Of a DNA stretch of 64,000 nucleotides, positions 60,037 to 64,000 are shown in pieces; the first letter of the stretch is position 1, and every line of letters begins with the position of its first letter. The DNA comes from Ryuthela nishihirai (Eukaryota; Arthropoda; Arachnida; Araneae; Heptathelidae). The stretch lies in the NCBI GenBank assembly GCA_038380435.1, contig JAWZYU010000001.1, forward strand, positions 18,208,001 through 18,272,000. Reading direction: 5' to 3'. The notes under the pieces are model-generated. The model did no database searches and was not told the origin of the DNA. It saw nothing but the letters and a program-made list of their open reading frames with translations. The position numbers were made by a program, and so were the translations under genes.

Positions 60037-60137
60037 TGCCTTCCATCTGATGTCCATCCTGCTCTTACAAGATATTCAAAATCAGGACAAAGACTATTTA
60101 ATGGCTCATTAAGATGCAAATCAGGCAGAGTTTCTAT
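60037..60137 (-). CDS. DPP8/DPP9: DPP8/9 exon 1 of those in window
   Basis: 101-nt exon, phase 0 at its start, ending with two bases of a codon. It translates from IETLPDLHLNEPLNS to FEYLVRAGWTSDGR. The YLVRAGWTSDG stretch matches the 'Y-I-A/V-RAGWT-x-DGK' signature of DPP8/9 propellers. The acceptor is 'catag' just above 60137 on the minus strand and the donor is 'gtaagc'. The trailing CA joins the first T of the next exon to give His, producing GRHVWAQ. The preceding exon was not found in the remaining 3.9 kb, so the upstream intron probably runs past the window edge. Confidence 0.88.
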
Positions 60138-60673
60138 CTATGAAATAGTATCAATTAGAATAATACAAAGGCAAATTATGAAAATGATATTAAATAAAAA
60201 CTAGAAATGTTTTCAAAATGAACTTTGTCTTATATCTTCTAACTAGAAACTGTAATAAACTTTTCATCAGACAATACACATATATTTCATAAACTCAAAC
60301 ATATATACAACAAACTTCTGTCTGATAGTTCCCACTAATGATTTCAAAACAATAGCTGTAAATCAAAATAAAAGGCTCTAAACAAGACAAAAACCCAGGA
60401 GTTTTTGAAGTTTCTAAAGCCTTGGAATACTTACATTTAATTTTTTGCCCCAGAACTTTAACCAAGAGGTGACAACATAAATGTTATGAAACAAAAATAG
60501 TACTTATTATAATTCTTATTCCTAGGAATTATTAATTCTCCTGTTCTCAAAAAAAAAACTTAAATACAGAGTTGCAATTAAAATATCCCTATGCAGAACT
60601 GTCAGGAGCTCCACTTAATGATTAGAATGGAGAGAAATTTTAGTGAACATAACACAATATGCACGCACTACAG
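60138..60673. other. Upstream intron of DPP8/9, start
   Basis: AT-rich. It contains a donor-like 'gtaagt' (complement) at about 60430-60435 behind a short open stretch, discussed under rejected items. Confidence 0.4.
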
Positions 60674-60874
60674 CAGTGGTTCTCAACCTTTTATGCTTCA
60701 CATACCCCCTGGAAATGTGTATGTAACTGGCATATTCCTTGTATACATAGATAAAACTATAGTTATAGTATAACAATGGTAATTTTTACTTTGTTACTAG
60801 ATCTAGCAACTTTTGAGCTCTCACAAGCATACCCCAAAAAATTTTACCACGTACCCCATGTTGAGAACCCCTAT
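60674..60874. mobile_element. hAT-type MITE, family M, copy 2
   Basis: 'cagtggttctcaacctttt' ... 'gttgagaacccct', about 200 bp. Nearly the same interior as the copy at 50.2 kb ('ctatagttatagtataa', 'agatctagcaacttttgag'). Confidence 0.8.
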
Positions 60875-61493
60875 AGAGAATGACAACAAAACAGAATTTA
60901 ATTTACATTTCTGTAACCAGGAGCAGAAGATGCACTATAAAATGGATATTCATCCTATAAACTGTTCAATGTAGGTGCTGTCATGCAGAACAATAGTCTC
61001 CATGTGCATTACTATGTTTTCAACTGCAAAACATAGCATAACAAGGCTGCCCTCCCCTTTGTTCTGCGACCACTGCAAGTTACAGATGACTGTTTTCAAG
61101 CTCCCAACTTTACCTTAGAGTACTTTTTTTGCTGACTCTTTGGTTTCAGTCTTCAACTGTCTGTTCCTTCTTCCTATTTGCAGCACAAAGGTTTCCTCAG
61201 CAACTGTTGGTAAATGTTTTTTATATTCCATTACTACTGTAATTATTTAGTTTCTTTGTTAGTTATTTAGCTAGCTTTTAGAGTTTATATTTGTGTTAAG
61301 TCTACTAATCACATCCTGCTGCTTATCCCCCAGGTATGATATATTTACCCCAAGGATTTAAGTGAAAGAAAAGATAGTCTGTTAGCTCACCTGATGGACA
61401 GCCTCGACCTGTCTGATTATAACGGTCTCCAGGGCATCACGTTCCTCTGCAGCCAAGATTATCACTTTATGCAAAGGACTCCACGGACCTATT
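60875..61493. other. Unannotated intronic DNA
   Basis: Less AT-rich than average from 61.38 kb on. A 65-codon plus frame at 61394 runs into the transposon and is not convincing. Confidence 0.35.
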
Positions 61494-63371
61494 CCAGGGA
61501 GCAGGGGCATAGCCATGGGGAGATGGGGAGAGGCTCCCCCCCCCCAAAAAAAAGTAACTTGGAGTTGGCAAAATTTGAAGCGACTTCGTAAAATCTAGAT
61601 GAGTTGTGAAAATTTGTAATCTTTTTTTTTTGCAAAATTAAGGGGAGTTGTCAAAATTGAGGCAACTTGGCAAATCTAGGGCAGTTTAGAAAATGGAGAG
61701 ATGGCAAAATTTAGAGCAGTTGACAAAATTTGAAGCCACTTAGTAAAACACAGGCAAGTTGGAAAAATTGGGACAACTTGGCAAAATCTTGGGGAATTGG
61801 CAAAATCATGGGGAGTTGGCAAAATTCAGGTTAGATGTAAAAATTTGGATTTTTTTCTGTAAAATTATGGTAAGTTGGCAAAACTTATGGAGTTGGCAAA
61901 ATCTAGGAAAAGTTGGCAAAATTCCGAGTAACATGGCAAAATCGTGGGGAGTTGGCAAAATTCAAATGAAATGTAAAAATTGGGATTTTTTTTCTCTAAA
62001 ATTATGGCGAGTTGGCAAAACTTAGGGGGTTGGCAAAATCTAGGGGAAGCTGGCAAAATTCGAAGTGACTTGGCAAAATCATGGAGTTGACAAAATTCAG
62101 GTGAAATGTAAAAACTGCAATCTTTTTTCTGTAAAATTATAGCGTGTTGACAAAATCAGGGCAGGAGTTGGCAAATCTTGGGGGAGCTGGCAAAATTCAG
62201 AGTGACTTTGCAAAAATCAGGTGAAATGTAAAAATTTGGATTTTTTTTCTGTAAAATTGTGGTGAGATGGCAAAATCGAGGAAACTTAGCAAAATCTAGG
62301 GCAGTTGAAAAAATCTGAATCCACTTGGTAAAATACAGGTGAGTTGTGAAAATTGGGATTGTTTTTGTGAAATTAAGGAGAATTGACAAAATCGAGAAAA
62401 CTTGGCAAAATTTTGGGGAAGTTTGAAAAATTTGAAGTGACTTGGCCAATTCAGGAGAAATGTAAAAATTGGAATTGTTTTGCGAAATTAAGGAGAGGTG
62501 GTAAAATCGAGGCAACTTGGCAAAATTTAAGAAAGTTCACAAAACTGGGAACCACTTGGTAAAGTACAGGTGAGTTGCAAAAATTGGGATTGGTTTTGAG
62601 AAATTAAGGAGAGTTGGAAAAACTGAAAACTCTTGGCAAAATACGAATCCACTTGGTTAAGTTTCCTCGATTTGTCCAACACTCCTTAATTTCACAAAAT
62701 AAATCCCAATTTTTACAAATCGCCTATATTTTACCATTAGCAAAATTTGAAGCCACTTGATAAAATACAGGGGAGTTGTGAAAATTGTGCCTTTCTTATG
62801 CAATTAAGGACAGTTGATAAAATTCGAAGTGACTTGGCAAATTCAGGGAAGATGTAAAAATTGTGATTTTCTCTGTAAAATTATGGTGAGTTGGCGAAAT
62901 TCAAATTTGAATCCACTTGGTGAAATATAGGCTAGGTGTGATAATTGGGATTGGGTTTGTTGAAATTAAGGCTGGTTAACAAAATCGAGAAAACATGATA
63001 AAATATTGTGCAGTTTGAAAATTTTGAAGTGACTTGACAAATAAGGAGAGATGTAAAGATTGGATTGGGATTGGTTTTGTGAAATTAAGGATAGTTGGCC
63101 AAATCAAGGGAAAATTCACACTGACTTGCTACAGTTCAGACGAGATGTAAATATTGGGATAATTTCTGTAAAATTATGGCTAGTTGGCAAAACTGGAAGT
63201 CAAATGACAAAATGCAAGAGAGTTATGAAAAATTGCCTCAACCCCCCACCCCTCCCCCCACGGAGTGAAAACCTAGACATTATTCGCTCAGTTGGCAAAA
63301 TTTGATTTTTGAGTTGGAAAATTTTTGATTCCCCCCCAGCCATAGACCTTTGCTACACTCCTGCCAGGGAG
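61494..63371. mobile_element. hAT-like element filled with a degenerate tandem array
   Basis: 1,862 bp (61502-63363) between perfect 8-bp copies of 'ccagggag' (61494-61501, 63364-63371). Ends 'caggggcatagc' and the complement of 'gctacactcctg' (CAGGAGTGTAGC), followed inside by 'catgggg' and C/G runs. The 8-bp duplication and CAGGG ends fit a hAT-like non-autonomous element. No transposase; the interior is the array listed next. Confidence 0.75.
61555..63310 (+). repeat. Degenerate 115-136-bp satellite with TTGGCAAAAT subrepeats
   Basis: The phrase 'aaaattatgg' / 'gaaattaagg' recurs at 61861, 61997, 62133, 62253, 62369, 62484 and 62600, giving periods of 136, 136, 120, 116, 115 and 116. Each unit contains several variants of 'gttggcaaaatt', 'gacttggcaaaatc' and 'gatgtaaaaattggga'. 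Part of the array, about 62655-62745, is inverted. Long frames with repeated K-I-x-G-x-W-Q-N motifs are products of this repeat. Confidence 0.85.
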
Positions 63372-64000
63372 AGAACCTCCACCAGTTCTCCTGACAAGTC
63401 CTGTCCCTCGCACTCTCTCTCAATGCCATGTTAAGTTTTTGACTTTTTATACCATGTTGATGTTTAGTTAACCTTTGTTCAAATGTCTCTCCACAAGTTA
63501 ATGCATGCTATATTAAAAATTGCTAATATTGTGTAAGAAGCAATGAAAGTTAATATACCTACAATGCAGACTAAAACTTGTTCAAGACACACTAAAACAG
63601 CATTAGCGTGTGTAAATTAAATATTTTTAATTTTAACAATAATTTATTTTTCCATATAACTGAAGACACAGAAGGGTCAGATGATGCACAGAACTCTTAC
63701 TCCTTCCCTGTTGACTTAAAAACAGAAGATTTGAAAGTGAAAGATTGTATAATGATTAGCATCTGTAGAAACAATATTCACCATGAGGTTTTAGAATCTA
63801 AAGCATCCAAGAAATGGTGACAAGTTCATTTTTTTCAATTTTCTGCCAAAATTCTTTAATATTGACAAAAGCACCATATCCATTAGAAGTTAGTTCTAAA
63901 CCCTCCCTGCTCTGCAGATGAAAGAATATTTAATTTTTTTCTAGCCATTGGTATGTTACTACACATGGGGTGTCTTCTCATGTTGCTATTTAAAATTGTT
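63372..64000. other. Intronic or upstream DNA with one open stretch
   Basis: A plus-strand frame at about 63655-63820 (SYSFPVDLKTEDLKVKD ... LESKASKKW, then stop) has balanced composition and a possible acceptor after 'tttatttttcc'. I do not recognise it, and it lies opposite to the DPP8/9 gene. It may be a chance frame or the last exon of a retrocopy. Confidence 0.25.

Larger units (their letters stand above)
3167..60137 (-). other. DPP8/DPP9: Dipeptidyl peptidase 8/9 gene, internal part (six exons)
   Basis: Six minus-strand exons with consensus AG/GT borders splice into an open frame of 219 codons. The conceptual protein follows the DPP8/DPP9 beta-propeller in order: VRAGWTSDGRHVWAQVLDR, VIYEEKSNVWINVHDI, GYRHLY, IALTSGEWEV, RRLVYF, DTPLERHLYVVSLD, GYSHTVA. 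DPP8/9 are cytosolic post-proline serine peptidases of family S9B that remove N-terminal dipeptides; the propeller gates access to the C-terminal hydrolase. The catalytic Ser-Asp-His region and the N-terminus are not in the window, so the gene extends past both ends. Exon phases agree at all five junctions, which argues against a retrocopy or pseudogene. Introns are 2,513, 27,588, 4,557, 6,860 and 14,796 bp and hold almost all the transposons listed here. I cannot tell a DPP8 from a DPP9 orthologue; invertebrates usually have one. Confidence 0.88.

Noticed and set aside
60430..60500. Candidate upstream DPP8/9 exon (SWLKFWGKKLN followed by a gtaagt donor, minus strand)
   Set aside because: The donor and phase would fit, but there is no good acceptor without a stop, and the residues do not resemble the family.
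61759..62515. Long frames with K-I-x-W-Q-N or F-C-Q-L repeats
   Set aside because: Products of the degenerate satellite; the repetition explains them fully.
61494..63371. The short-period array as a CRISPR or other prokaryotic array
   Set aside because: Units are 115-136 bp and diverged, with no constant repeat and unique spacers, in a eukaryotic intron.
63608..63820. A resemblance of the C-terminal open frame to the end of eIF5A
   Set aside because: Only a handful of scattered residues agree, and the upstream part does not match.

Overview
This window is AT-rich, intron-rich metazoan DNA packed with transposable elements. I see no prokaryotic operons. The host-gene sequence, the TE repertoire (Jockey/CR1-like and RTE-like LINEs, Penelope with GIY-YIG, piggyBac, Tc1/mariner, hAT-like and P-like elements, tRNA-derived SINEs) and long introns suggest an arthropod, possibly a chelicerate. 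The phylum is inference.

Host gene: six exons on the minus strand (60137 down to 3167) encode part of a dipeptidyl peptidase 8/9 homologue. They join into 657 nt = 219 codons, with every splice phase matching. They cover the middle of the N-terminal beta-propeller; the start and the catalytic hydrolase domain lie outside the window. Introns in transcription order are about 2.5, 27.6, 4.6, 6.9 and 14.8 kb. Nearly everything else is intronic repeat DNA.

Layout: 3.5-4.4 kb, RTE-like and Penelope fragments. 4.4-11.2 kb, a minus-strand Jockey/CR1-like LINE split by a terminal-inverted-repeat (TIR) element, a mariner-like element and a possible solo LTR. 12-12.7 kb, a Penelope C-terminus with GIY-YIG. 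14.16-16.04 kb, a P-like element with a THAP exon, 31-bp perfect TIRs and an 8-bp target-site duplication (TSD), inside a repeat whose empty-site copy lies at 54.66 kb. 17.0-17.6 kb, a foldback element. 19.15-23.7 kb, a decayed RTE-like LINE carrying a 1.1-kb array of tRNA-like units and a SINE. 30.3-42.4 kb, a second Jockey/CR1-like LINE broken by two Tc1 elements and two RTE-like copies, with a SINE in one Tc1. 43.3-46.8 kb, a decayed gene-like family member cut by a TTAA-flanked piggyBac. 50.6-51.4 kb, a GC-rich segment I cannot name. 52-59.6 kb, scattered RTE-like pieces. 61.5-63.4 kb, a hAT-like element whose interior is a degenerate tandem array.

I read these assignments by eye. Family names rest on recognised protein motifs, TIRs and target-site duplications, not on database searches.
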